Assembly: GCA_035553375.1 (NCBI GenBank) | Contig: DATNCY010000320.1 | Coordinates: 1 to 64,000 of the forward strand | Direction: 5' to 3' | Origin: JAJPHU01 sp035553375 | Lineage (GTDB): Bacteria; Planctomycetota; Planctomycetia; Gemmatales; Gemmataceae | Length of the DNA stretch: 64,000 bases | In this document: positions 16,609 through 24,993 of the stretch, piece by piece | How the letters are laid out: each line of letters starts with the position of its first letter | Position numbering within the stretch: position 1 is the stretch's first letter | Translations under genes and position numbers: made by a program | Notes under the pieces: model-generated | What the model was told of the DNA's origin: nothing | Databases searched by the model: none | What the model saw: only the letters and a program-made list of their open reading frames with translations

Positions 16609-16705
16609 GAGCTTGCGGACAAAACCACACGAACCCGAAGCGCAAGCGAAGGAATGGTTTAGCCTGGCTGGCACTTCGGGTTCGTGTGGTTTTGTCCGCA
16701 AGCTC
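16609..16705. repeat. Long perfect inverted repeat (32-base arms)
   Basis: The arm GAGCTTGCGGACAAAACCAC... (16609-16640) is exactly complementary to 16674-16705, with a 33-base loop containing AGCGCAAGCGAAGG. It starts directly after the oxygenase stop codon. The module GGACAAAACC also occurs in the outer arms of the nested repeat at 29241-29374. Confidence 0.95.
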
Positions 16706-16845
16706 TAAAAGACGCGAACAGAAGGAATTACCAGCTCGGGGTGCCGGCGCGTTCACAAATCACGGAAAAATCATCTCGACTTCTAATCCTCGTCCTCCTC
16801 AACAGCGTAGAATAGATAAGGAGGAACAGAGAAGAGGAGGCATCG

Positions 16846-18510
16846 ATGGCTCCCCCGGAAGCCACGGCTGACAGGCCCATTGCGCCTGCGCCTACCGTCA
16901 CCGAAGTGCAGATGCACGACACCCTGGCCTCGACCCATCGCTTGTGGGCGCGAGGACGACTCGTTATTCCGCTTACCCCAAGCGGCGGACGCAATTGGTG
17001 GAAACGCTTGCGGACGCCATTTCCGACGCCGCCGAACCTGACGGCTCACATTCAAACGCAAGTCGGCGGAATCACTTTTGAAGCCGATGTGCCGGTGAGT
17101 TCGGACGGTCAGTTTGAAGTCTCATTCGAGTCCGAACTGCCTTCGGCCCGGCGCGGCTGGCGCATGGCGCGTCATCAAATCTCCTTCGCCGGCCAGACGC
17201 TGCGCGCCTGCAATGTCGTCCTGTCCGCACCGTTGGAGAGTCGTTTCGGTTTCGTCGTTATTTTGCCTCTGGAGTTCACCCACGATGCCGATGGCGTGCA
17301 ACAGCTGACGCAATCGGCGTTCGCGGCTCGCTTGACCGAGTTGCTCCGCGCGCTGGAGCAGGAACCGGGTCCGGCGCGGCCGATTTATTATCTCTGCGGT
17401 GTCCCTCCCGATGGAGGCAATCTGCAACCGGAGCTTGCTCTGGCGGCGACCTCGCTAGGTTGGCCGAGCGGCCATTTTGTGCTGATGCCTAGTTCACGCG
17501 CCGACGCCGCCGACGCCCTGAAGCAAGGGCTTGATCGGCTCCGTTGGCTGTTCGCGGATCGGCTCGATTTCGCGGTTCTCAACGAAGAACCCACGGCCGA
17601 GTCCGCCCTCGCCGACGCCGTGAAGGATCAACCGGATCGCGCCGTCGTGAGCCGGTACGCCGGCGTCTCCGAAGACCTACGCACGCTGCGCATCAACGGC
17701 GAGAAACGGACGCCCACGCCGGTACGTTGGGTATCACGGCCGACGCGCTTGCGTTGCGTGCCGCGTCATCCGGTCGTGTTCTGTCACGGCATGTTGGCCA
17801 TGACCATGCTGCGCATGCAGATACCGGAGGACACCAATTACTTCTCGCACCTGCGGCCGTTTCTGCGCGAGCGCGGCATCGAGGCGCTGTATCCCAACGT
17901 CGAGCCGACCGGCGGCGTCGCCGAGCGCGCGGAGCAGCTGCGCGATCTGATTCGCCACTGGACCAGCGAGCCGATCAACCTCATCGCTCACAGCATGGGC
18001 GGTCTCGACGCCCGCTATCTCATTACGCATCTAGGCATGGCCAATCAGGTCGCTTCGCTGACGACTCTTTCCACGCCGCACCACGGTACGGCCGTCGCCG
18101 ATTGGTTTTGTCTCAATTTCCGCCAGCGCGTGCCGCTGTTGCTGACGCTTGAAGCGTTCGGTCTCAACGTCGATGGTTTTCGCGATTGCCGTACCGACGC
18201 TTGCCGCGCCTTCAACGAACGCACCCCCGACGCCGCTGGCGTGCGTTACTTCTCCTACACGGCGGCCGTGCCGTCGTCGCGGGTGTCGCCGCTGTTGCGC
18301 CGCGCCTGGAATATCTTGACGCCGGCGGAGGGAGCCAACGACGGCCTTGTGTCCGTGCGCTCCGCGACGTGGGGCGAGGTATTGGGCATGTTGTCGGTCG
18401 ATCACTTCGCGCAGACGCCGGATGGTCTGTTCGTGCGGCCCGGCGAAAACTTCGATGCGGTTACGTTCTACGCGCGTCTCGTCGAGGATTTGGCCCATCG
18501 CGGGTTGTAA
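16846..18510 (+). CDS. Lipase-like alpha/beta hydrolase with an N-terminal beta domain
   Basis: A 554-residue protein. The C-terminal half is an alpha/beta hydrolase of the triacylglycerol-lipase type: oxyanion segment VVFCHGMLAM, nucleophile elbow NLIAHSMGGLDARYL (GxSxG) and STPHHGTAVADWF. A late GANDGLVSVRSATWG and the following DHF supply candidate Asp and His residues. The N-terminal 330 residues begin with a beta-rich part (HRLWARGRLVIPL) resembling the start of APP1-type phosphatidate phosphatase proteins, but the phosphatase motif is not evident. No signal peptide is seen, which is unusual for a lipase; an intracellular role on phospholipids or storage lipids is possible. RBS AGAGGAGG precedes the ATG. 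Confidence 0.82.
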   Translation: MAPPEATADRPIAPAPTVTEVQMHDTLASTHRLWARGRLVIPLTPSGGRNWWKRLRTPFPTPPNLTAHIQTQVGGITFEADVPVSSDGQFEVSFESELPSARRGWRMARHQISFAGQTLRACNVVLSAPLESRFGFVVILPLEFTHDADGVQQLTQSAFAARLTELLRALEQEPGPARPIYYLCGVPPDGGNLQPELALAATSLGWPSGHFVLMPSSRADAADALKQGLDRLRWLFADRLDFAVLNEEPTAESALADAVKDQPDRAVVSRYAGVSEDLRTLRINGEKRTPTPVRWVSRPTRLRCVPRHPVVFCHGMLAMTMLRMQIPEDTNYFSHLRPFLRERGIEALYPNVEPTGGVAERAEQLRDLIRHWTSEPINLIAHSMGGLDARYLITHLGMANQVASLTTLSTPHHGTAVADWFCLNFRQRVPLLLTLEAFGLNVDGFRDCRTDACRAFNERTPDAAGVRYFSYTAAVPSSRVSPLLRRAWNILTPAEGANDGLVSVRSATWGEVLGMLSVDHFAQTPDGLFVRPGENFDAVTFYARLVEDLAHRGL

Positions 18511-18620
18511 ATTATTCCGCCACTTCGCTATCGGAATTGGTGACCACTGCCTACCCGTTCTGCTCTGAAAATAAGCGGCGTCTCTGATAGCCCGTTCATG
18601 ACAACTCAGTAAGCTCTCCG

Positions 18621-20525
18621 CTAACGCTGCGCGTTCGGCACTACCAGGATGGGGATTTGCAAACGGTGCAGCACGGGCGAAACCGTCTGCCCCAACGCCA
18701 GATCGGCGAAGAACCGATGGCCGTGCGTGCCAAGCACCAGGAAATCGAGTTGCCGTTCCCGCGCAATGCGTACCAATTCTCCTGGTGGATCGCCGTAGCC
18801 GAGAACGCCCTCCGCGCGCAGCCCTTCCATCTGAAGGTGCTTCACCATCTCGCCCATGCGCAGTCGATCCGCCCGGCTCTCCTGATCGTCCGTGGCCGGG
18901 CCATAATAGGCGGCGACCGGCCCTTCGACGACATGGATGAGCAATAGCGGCGCCTGATGCACACGCGCCACCGCCGCCGCCTGAGCGAGAACGGCGTTAT
19001 CGGCGCCAGCGAATTCGATGGCCACGCCGATATGGTGATAGCGCACCACGGCCAACTCGGGAGCGGCCAGCGGCGGGAGACGGACCTCGCGCGGACGATA
19101 GCGCGGATACAGCATCACCCATACGAGGAAACCCGCCAGAGCGACCGCGATCGGCCCCACCGTGCCGTAGATCCACAGAGGATGCCAGCCGGCCTTCTCG
19201 ACATCTCTCCCCCATTCTCCCATGTACATCCAAATCAACACGAAGTTTAGGCCGACGACGACGATGGCGCATAGCCACGCCAATCGCTTCAGCCAGACGG
19301 GACTGGCGAAGACGCCCATGCGTCGAGGATCGCTGGTGAACTGCACCAGAGGAATGATGGCAAACGGCAGCTGAAAACTAAGGATGGCCTGACTCAGTAA
19401 GAGCAACCAGAGCAGACGTTCATCGACCGTTTTCGCATCGCCGTCGTTCGCCGACGCCAGGGTCAGCACGAGCAGAGCCGGCACGATGGCCGCCAGACGG
19501 GTCAGCAGCCGGCGGACCCACGGCCGCACACGTAGTTGGACAAAGCCCTCCATCACGACCTGTCCGGCCAGCGTGCCCGTCAGTGTCGAACTTTGTCCTG
19601 AGGCCAACAGCGCCAGCGCGAACAAGACGCTGGCGGTGCCGCCCCACACGGGCAGCAGCAATTCATGGGCCTGTTGCAGCGTTTCGACTTCCTGCTCGAA
19701 CCGCGTGGCCGCCAGCACGACGATGGCCGCGTTGATGAAGAACGCGCCATTGAGCGCCAGCGTCGAATCGACAAGGTTGTACTTACAGGCGAACCGTTTG
19801 CCCTCCGGCGTCTGCGGGAACGCGCGGGTCTGCACCAAGGCCGAATGTAGATAGAGATTGTGCGGCATAACGGTAGCGCCGAGCATGGCGATAGCCACAT
19901 AGAGACTGCCAATGCGGTCTTGCGGATCCAGACCCGGTGTGAAGCCGCGCAGCACGGCTCCCCAGGCCGGTTGGGCTAACACGATCTCCATGACGAAACT
20001 GCCCGCGATCACCGCCACCAAGCCGAGCGTCAAAACCTCCAGCAGACGCACGCCGCGTCGCTGCAAGGCCAGCAACAGCAGCGTATCCGCCGCAGCAATG
20101 GCCAAGCCCAGCAGATAAGGGATATTGAAGAGCAATTTAAGGGCGATAATCGTGCCGATGACTTCGGCGAGATCGGTGGCGGCAATGGCGATTTCGGTCA
20201 GTAGCCACAGGCTGAAGACGGTGCGGCGCGGATAACTCTCACGGCACGCCTGAGCGAGATCACGGCCGGCCACGATGCCCAAGCGCGTGGCGAGGCTCTG
20301 TAAGAGCAACGCCATCAGGTTCGACATCAACAACACCCAGATCAGCCGATGCCCGTACTTCGAGCCGGCTGACAGATTCGCGCCCCAGTTGCCGGGGTCC
20401 ATGTAGCCGACGCTGACCATGAACGCCGGCCCGGAAAAAGCGAGAAAGCGCCGCCACCAGTGCTTGGGAATCGGCACCGAACTATGAATCTCTTCCAATG
20501 AAGGCACGTTGGCAGGATGCGTCAT
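18621..20525 (-). CDS. mntH: Nramp-family manganese/divalent metal transporter fused to a UspA domain
   Basis: A 634-residue protein. Residues 25-450 are an Nramp transporter: the TM1 metal motif DPGNW (43-47), the TM6 motif MPHNLYLHS, and 11-12 hydrophobic segments. MntH proteins import Mn2+ (or Fe2+) with protons across the inner membrane. The C-terminal 140 residues (from VVRYHHIGVAIEF) form a universal stress protein domain with the ATP-loop pattern LGTHGHRFFADLALGQTVS. Most MntH proteins stop at about 420 residues, so this is a sensor-transporter fusion. A DtxR/MntR-like palindrome lies 40 bases upstream of the start. Metal specificity is inferred from family motifs. Confidence 0.92.
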   Translation of the reverse strand: MTHPANVPSLEEIHSSVPIPKHWWRRFLAFSGPAFMVSVGYMDPGNWGANLSAGSKYGHRLIWVLLMSNLMALLLQSLATRLGIVAGRDLAQACRESYPRRTVFSLWLLTEIAIAATDLAEVIGTIIALKLLFNIPYLLGLAIAAADTLLLLALQRRGVRLLEVLTLGLVAVIAGSFVMEIVLAQPAWGAVLRGFTPGLDPQDRIGSLYVAIAMLGATVMPHNLYLHSALVQTRAFPQTPEGKRFACKYNLVDSTLALNGAFFINAAIVVLAATRFEQEVETLQQAHELLLPVWGGTASVLFALALLASGQSSTLTGTLAGQVVMEGFVQLRVRPWVRRLLTRLAAIVPALLVLTLASANDGDAKTVDERLLWLLLLSQAILSFQLPFAIIPLVQFTSDPRRMGVFASPVWLKRLAWLCAIVVVGLNFVLIWMYMGEWGRDVEKAGWHPLWIYGTVGPIAVALAGFLVWVMLYPRYRPREVRLPPLAAPELAVVRYHHIGVAIEFAGADNAVLAQAAAVARVHQAPLLLIHVVEGPVAAYYGPATDDQESRADRLRMGEMVKHLQMEGLRAEGVLGYGDPPGELVRIARERQLDFLVLGTHGHRFFADLALGQTVSPVLHRLQIPILVVPNAQR

Positions 20526-20565
20526 CGACGAACAACTCTCTCTCGGCCATGAAGGAACCGCGTAT

Positions 20566-20579
20566 TTAGGTTAACCTAA
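20566..20579 (-). promoter_or_regulatory. Putative DtxR/MntR-type operator of mntH
   Basis: The perfect 14-base palindrome TTAGGTTAACCTAA lies 41 bases upstream of the mntH start. It matches half-sites of the DtxR/IdeR/MntR consensus (TTAGGTTAG...CTAACCTAA). A TTGACT box on the same strand (complement of 20590-20595) lies 16-17 bases before TAACCT/AACCTA, so the palindrome would cover the -10 region. Metal-dependent repression is inferred. Confidence 0.65.
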
Positions 20580-20605
20580 GTAGTCATTTAGTCAAGACGA
20601 ACACG

Positions 20606-20662
20606 TTGCCAGCCCGCAGCGCCAGCAAGGGACGATCCCTTGCTGGCGCTGCGGGCTGGCAA
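20606..20662. repeat. Family A palindromic repeat, perfect copy
   Basis: 27-base arms with core GCCAGCCCGCAGCGCC are exactly complementary across a three-base loop (CGA). It lies between the divergent mntH and altronate dehydratase-family genes, so it is not a terminator for either. Confidence 0.95.
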
Positions 20663-20736
20663 TGCCCCCTTTGCAACGCCCTGCCGCCGGTGTATCGTGA
20701 CAGGAATCATTCAGCCACGCGCCGCGGAGATTGTCC

Positions 20737-22314
20737 ATGTCCGTCCCACCGCTTTCGCAGTTCGCCGTCCACTTACGTCCCGAGGACAACATCGCCGTTG
20801 CCGCTCGTTCGTTATCCGCCCAGACACGCTTTCAGTACAACGGCGACACGGTGACGCTCGCGCAGCGCATCGGCTTGGGCCATAAAATCGCGCTGTGCGC
20901 CATCCACAAAGGCGAGGCGATTTACAAATACGGTCAAATCATCGGCTTCGCCAGCGCGAACATCGCGCCGGGTGAATGGGTTCACGTTCACAACGTCTCC
21001 GCCGACGCTTTCGAGCGTGATTACGCCTTTTGCCGCGATTGTCCGCCACCGCCGCCACGGCCGGAGCCGCGTTTCTGGATGGGCTACGATCGCGGCGATG
21101 GCCGTTACGGGACGCGCAACTACATCGCCATCATCAGCACGGTCAACTGTTCGGCCAGCACGAGCAAGTACATCTCCGAACGCTTCCGCGCCACCGATTT
21201 GCTTCAACAGTATCCCAACGTCGATGGCGTGGTGGCCATCACGCACAAGGCCGGCTGCGCCATGCAGTATGACGGCGCGGATCACAACCAACTCGACCGC
21301 ACGCTGGCTGGCTTCGCCAAACACGCCAACATCGCCGCGTACATTCTCGTCGGTCTTGGTTGCGAGACGGGCCAAGCGATTCATCTCGTCGAGCATCAGG
21401 GACTCATTCAGCTTCCCCCCCTTGTCCCCCCCGCGCGCGGGGGGGATAAAGGGGGGGCGAAACCATTGGTCATCAGCATTCAAGAATGTGGCGGCATCCG
21501 GAAGACCGTGGATGCGGGCGTCCGCGCCATCGCGGAACTGCTGCCGCAGGTCAACGACGTGAAACGCACGAAGTTGTCGGCGGATAAAATCGTCCTCGGC
21601 ACCAATTGCGGCGGCTCCGACGGCAACAGCGGCGTGACGGCCAACCCCGCCGTGGGCGTTGCCTCCGATCTGCTCGTCGCCCAGGGCGGTATCAGCATTA
21701 TCGGTGAAACGCCGGAGATTTACGGAGCCGAGCATCTGCTGACACGCCGTGCCGTCAACCGAGCCGTCGGCGAAAAGCTCGTCGAACGCATCAAGTGGTG
21801 GGAATGGTATGCGGGTATTTTCGGCACCGAGATCAACAACAATCCCTCGCCCGGCAACAAGGAAGGCGGTCTGACGACCATTTACGAGAAATCGCTGGGT
21901 GCCATTGCCAAGGGCGGCAGCACGGCTCTCGTGGATGTGGTCGGTTATGCCGAGCCGGTTAAGGCGAAAGGATTTGTCGTCATGGACACGCCCGGTTACG
22001 ATCCGGTCAGCATGACCGGCATCGTCGCCGGCGGCGCGAATGTGTTGGTGTTCACGACCGGCCGCGGCTCCGTGTTCGGCTGCAAGCCGGCTCCGTCGAT
22101 CAAGGTTGCCACCAATACGCCGATGTACAATCACATGATCGACGACATGGACATCAACGCCGGCGTCATTCTCGAAGCGACGCCGGTTGAGGAAGTCGGC
22201 CAACAGATTTTCGAGGAAATCCTGACGGTGGCGAGTGGCAAGAAGACCAAGAGCGAGTTGAACGGCGTCGGGGAAGAAGAGTTCGCTCCGTGGGCGATCG
22301 GCCCGACGTTGTAA
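20737..22314 (+). CDS. Altronate dehydratase (UxaA) family protein
   Basis: A 525-residue lyase of the UxaA/GarD family, which dehydrates sugar acids such as altronate or galactarate to 2-keto-3-deoxy acids using iron. The N-terminal SAF-like domain (about 8-95, LRPEDNIAVAARSL and HKIALCAIHKGEAIYKYGQIIG) is joined to the catalytic part, marked by DGRYGTRNYIAIISTVNCSA, THKAGCAMQ, GLGCET, GTNCGGSDGNSG and FTTGRGSVFGC. The ATG at 20737 has GGAGA at six bases; a TTG six bases earlier is less likely. A G/C-tract palindrome is translated in frame (about residues 227-241), breaking a region that is continuous in relatives. Exact substrate is undetermined. Confidence 0.9.
   Translation: MSVPPLSQFAVHLRPEDNIAVAARSLSAQTRFQYNGDTVTLAQRIGLGHKIALCAIHKGEAIYKYGQIIGFASANIAPGEWVHVHNVSADAFERDYAFCRDCPPPPPRPEPRFWMGYDRGDGRYGTRNYIAIISTVNCSASTSKYISERFRATDLLQQYPNVDGVVAITHKAGCAMQYDGADHNQLDRTLAGFAKHANIAAYILVGLGCETGQAIHLVEHQGLIQLPPLVPPARGGDKGGAKPLVISIQECGGIRKTVDAGVRAIAELLPQVNDVKRTKLSADKIVLGTNCGGSDGNSGVTANPAVGVASDLLVAQGGISIIGETPEIYGAEHLLTRRAVNRAVGEKLVERIKWWEWYAGIFGTEINNNPSPGNKEGGLTTIYEKSLGAIAKGGSTALVDVVGYAEPVKAKGFVVMDTPGYDPVSMTGIVAGGANVLVFTTGRGSVFGCKPAPSIKVATNTPMYNHMIDDMDINAGVILEATPVEEVGQQIFEEILTVASGKKTKSELNGVGEEEFAPWAIGPTL
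21415..21457. repeat. G/C-tract palindrome inserted in frame in the altronate dehydratase-family gene
   Basis: Seven Cs, TTGT, seven Cs and GCG are followed by the inverse: CGC, seven Gs, ATAAA, seven Gs. It translates as LPPLVPPARGGDKGG. It is a near-perfect inverted repeat containing four homopolymer runs, a frameshift-prone composition for a coding region. Confidence 0.85.
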
Positions 22315-22321
22315 AAACGAA

Positions 22322-22486
22322 ATCCGAAATCCGAAATCCGAAAGAAAATTGAAACCAAAATAACGAATCTCAAAACCTTCCCTGGTCGTTTTGTTTTGGA
22401 TTTTACGATTCTTGCTTTGAGTTTCTTTCGGATTTCGGATTTCGGATTTCGGATTTCGGATTTCGGATTTCGGATTTCGGATTTCG
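22322..22486. repeat. Heptanucleotide tandem repeats in opposed orientation
   Basis: Three copies of TCCGAAA (about 22323-22343) face eight consecutive copies of TTTCGGA (22426-22481) plus a partial unit. The two tracts are complementary and could fold together. They occupy most of the 190-base gap before the DUF3500 gene. Confidence 0.9.
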
Positions 22487-22504
22487 TTTTTTTAGGGGGG
22501 TATT

Positions 22505-23542
22505 ATGAAACTGAAACAACTGCTGTTCGTGAGCGTGTTGGCGGCCGGCCTCGTGGGGGCGGCGTGCTTGAGCAAGGAGGGCGATTCGGTCGGCGTGCAG
22601 ATGAGCGACGCCGCCGCCAAGCTGGTCAACGACCTCAACGGCGACCAAAAGGGCAAGGCCGTGTTCGCCTTCGACGACAAGGAACGCACCAACTGGAACT
22701 TCGTTCCGCTTCAAGACAAGGAAAAGAATCCGACGCGCAAGGGACTGCGTTTCGAGCAGATGACAGCCGAGCAGAAGGAGATTGCCAAGGCGCTCTTGCG
22801 AGCGGGCACCAGCGCCTCCGGCTACCTCAAGGCGACGACGATCATGAGCCTGGAGGCGATCCTGGCCGATCTGGAAAAGCGCGGCGCGATGGTCCGCAAT
22901 CCCGGCTGGTATTTCGTCAGCATCTTCGGCACGCCCTCGAAGGTCGGCAAATGGGGCTGGCGCATCGAAGGTCATCATCTGTCGCTCAACTTCGTGGTCG
23001 ATCGCGGTAAGATCGTGGCCTCCACTCCGGCGTTCTTCGGTGCCAATCCCGCCGACATCAAGCAGGGGCCGAAGAAAGGCCAGCGTACGCTGCGTGAGGC
23101 GGAAGATCTATCCCGTGAGTTGTTCGCCGCGTTGGATGAAGGACAGCGCAAGGTCGCCTTCCAGAACAAACTCTTCAGCGACATCGAACAGGGCAAGCCG
23201 GTCGCCAATGCCGGCGCTCCCAAGGGATTGGCCGCCGCCAAGATGAATGAAAAGCAGCGTGCGCTGCTCCGCCAGCTGGTTCGGTCCTACGCCGAGCGCA
23301 TGCCGAGCGAGGTCGCCCAGGCGGAGTTGGCCGAGATCAAGGCCGCCGGCCCCGAGAAAATCCACTTCGCCTTCGCCCAGGATAAGGACAAACCTGGCCA
23401 GCCGTACACATATCACATTCAGGGACCGACGTTCCTGATCGAGTTTCTCAATGTGCAGGCCGACTCGGCCGGCAATCCCGCCAACCACATTCATAGTTGC
23501 TGGCGCAACCTCAAGGGCGATTTCGGTATCGTCGCGAAGTGA
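22505..23542 (+). CDS. DUF3500 domain-containing secreted protein
   Basis: A 345-residue protein with an N-terminal signal peptide, possibly a lipoprotein because of the Cys at 20-21 (LVGAACLSKEG). The body matches DUF3500: LNGDQKGKAVFAFDDKERTNWNFVP, KGLRFEQMTAEQK, YFVSIFGTPSKVGKWGWRIEGHHLSLNF and a C-terminal NPANHIHSCWRN. The conserved W/H residues (EGHH and NHIHSCWR) could bind a metal or haem, but no function is established for the family. The gene sits directly behind the heptamer array, so its promoter must lie within or upstream of the repeats. A strong hairpin follows the stop codon. Confidence 0.9.
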   Translation: MKLKQLLFVSVLAAGLVGAACLSKEGDSVGVQMSDAAAKLVNDLNGDQKGKAVFAFDDKERTNWNFVPLQDKEKNPTRKGLRFEQMTAEQKEIAKALLRAGTSASGYLKATTIMSLEAILADLEKRGAMVRNPGWYFVSIFGTPSKVGKWGWRIEGHHLSLNFVVDRGKIVASTPAFFGANPADIKQGPKKGQRTLREAEDLSRELFAALDEGQRKVAFQNKLFSDIEQGKPVANAGAPKGLAAAKMNEKQRALLRQLVRSYAERMPSEVAQAELAEIKAAGPEKIHFAFAQDKDKPGQPYTYHIQGPTFLIEFLNVQADSAGNPANHIHSCWRNLKGDFGIVAK

Positions 23543-23550
23543 ACTTCCAG

Positions 23551-23588
23551 CAGTCGCTTGCGGCTTGGCACCAAGCCGCAAGCGACTG
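23551..23588. repeat. Perfect hairpin after DUF3500
   Basis: 18-base arms CAGTCGCTTGCGGCTTGG and complement across a two-base loop, nine bases after the stop codon. The same AGTCGCTTGCGGCTT module forms the outermost arms of the nested repeat at 29241-29374. It may end transcription, though no T-tract follows. Confidence 0.9.
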
Positions 23589-24120
23589 TCGTATTATTCG
23601 ACACTTGTTTGAAAATTCCGACACTTCTTGCAACATCTCAATCCAGCCACATCAAAGAGCGATTATTCCTAACACCTTCATTACAAGGTGTTTGCGAAAA
23701 TAGTATAAAATTCGTAATCTTGGCATTCTACGTGCTTTATCAAAAGACATTAAAGTCAACCACCGAAAGGTGTGAATGATTCAGAAACCAGTCCTTCTTG
23801 ACTGGTACGCACCCGAGACTCGCCTGGGGTGCAAAAACGGCGATCGTCCACGCCGTCTCGCCCTTCGTAGGAACCGTGAAGGGGACCTCACGCCCAGAGG
23901 GGCATCGGCAAACAGGAGGGTCAAAAGGTTTCAACGGCTGTCCAATCGCCCATCGCCTTCGCCCAGTATCGCCCAATCGCCCAGTCGCCCAAGCCGCTGA
24001 GACCTTTTGACCTCCTTGCTGATCGGCTCCAATCATCGCCTCCTTTCTCTCCTTCCCTCGTCCTCCACTACCCGCATAACTACAACGAGAGGAACTCATT
24101 CCTTCGCGGAGGATCGACGT
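23589..24120. other. AT-richer intergenic region with an imperfect long inverted repeat
   Basis: About 530 bases without a credible gene. 23600-23790 is relatively AT-rich (e.g. ATAGTATAAAATTCG near 23700), suggesting a promoter. 23916-23939 and 23992-24014 form an inverted repeat (GGGTCAAAAGGT / ACCTTTTGACC cores, a few mismatches) enclosing irregular direct repeats of ATCGCCCA. GGAGG just before 24121 serves the SDR gene. Confidence 0.55.
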
Positions 24121-24900
24121 ATGGGCGTACTGGATAAGTTCCGTCTGGAGGGACGCCGCGCTCTGGTGTCCGGCGGCAGTCGCGGCCTCGGTCGGGCCAT
24201 GGCGCAGGCGTTCGCGGAGGCAGGGGCCGATCTTATCCTCGTCGGTCGAGATGCGGACAGTCTGAATCGCGCCCGCGAGGAACTACAACCGTGCGGCCAT
24301 GACGTGCGCGTCCTCGCCACCGACCTGTCCACGGGCGAATCCGCCGAACAACTCTGCGACATGCTCTTGCGCGATCATCCTCCCATTGACATCCTGGTCA
24401 ACAACGTCGGCGGACGGCGCGAGAACATCGCCACGGAGGAGATGGCGCTGGAGACATGGCGACAACTGATCGACTTGAACCTGACCAGCGCGTTCGTCTG
24501 TACGAAGCGTCTGGGCGGGGCGATGCTGCCGCGTCGCTGGGGACGAATCATCAATATCGCCTCGATCTGCGGTCAAATCGCCACGCGCAACATACACGGC
24601 CGGCACTACGAGACGGCGAAAGCGGCGCTGGTTGGCTTCACGCGCGCCGTCGCCGCCGATTGGGCACCGTTTGGTGTGACGGTCAACGCCATCGCGCCCG
24701 GCGGATTTATGACCGACGCCAACCGTCGTTGGTTCCGCGAACGGCCGAGTTTCCAGAAAGAAGTCGAAGCGATCATTCCGATGGGGCGTCTCGGCGAACC
24801 GGACGAGATTGGTCCGCTGGCGTTGTATCTCGCCGGCGAGGCGTCGCGCTACATGACGGGGGCGTTGTTGGTCCTCGATGGCGGATATACGTTATGGTGA
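24121..24900 (+). CDS. Short-chain dehydrogenase/reductase (SDR)
   Basis: A 259-residue classical SDR. The cofactor motif SGGSRGLG (17-24), the NNVGG strand, the catalytic Ser in INIAS and Tyr/Lys in HYETAK are all present. The C-terminal DGGYTLW tail is typical of glucose dehydrogenase and 3-oxoacyl-ACP reductase-like members that use NAD(P)H. The ATG at 24121 has GGAGGATCGACGT upstream and starts right at the domain; longer versions from 24007 would lack an RBS. The antiporter operon begins 93 bases later on the same strand, so co-transcription is possible. Substrate is unknown. Confidence 0.92.
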   Translation: MGVLDKFRLEGRRALVSGGSRGLGRAMAQAFAEAGADLILVGRDADSLNRAREELQPCGHDVRVLATDLSTGESAEQLCDMLLRDHPPIDILVNNVGGRRENIATEEMALETWRQLIDLNLTSAFVCTKRLGGAMLPRRWGRIINIASICGQIATRNIHGRHYETAKAALVGFTRAVAADWAPFGVTVNAIAPGGFMTDANRRWFRERPSFQKEVEAIIPMGRLGEPDEIGPLALYLAGEASRYMTGALLVLDGGYTLW

Positions 24901-24993
24901 TCGCGCTTTCTTTCCCATTCGCCCAACAGTGGAACACCTTTTGCTCGGAATGGGACGGCGTGGGAGATGCCGTTTTGTCGCCGAGGTGTTCGT

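Noticed and set aside
16674..16705. Rho-independent terminator for the 2OG oxygenase
   Set aside because: Arms of 32 bases and no T-run; better described as a repeat.
20606..20854. Small proteins starting MPARSASKG and similar at each family A copy
   Set aside because: They are translations of the palindromic repeat, with no conserved continuation or RBS.
20812..22203. A 463-residue open frame antisense to the altronate dehydratase-family gene
   Set aside because: A shadow of a strong coding sequence in high-G+C DNA.
22426..22486. CRISPR array
   Set aside because: Unit is seven bases with no spacers; it is a simple tandem repeat.
23776..24010. Plus-strand small open frames in the AT-richer gap
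   Set aside because: Arg/Pro-biased translations of the inverted repeat; no RBS.
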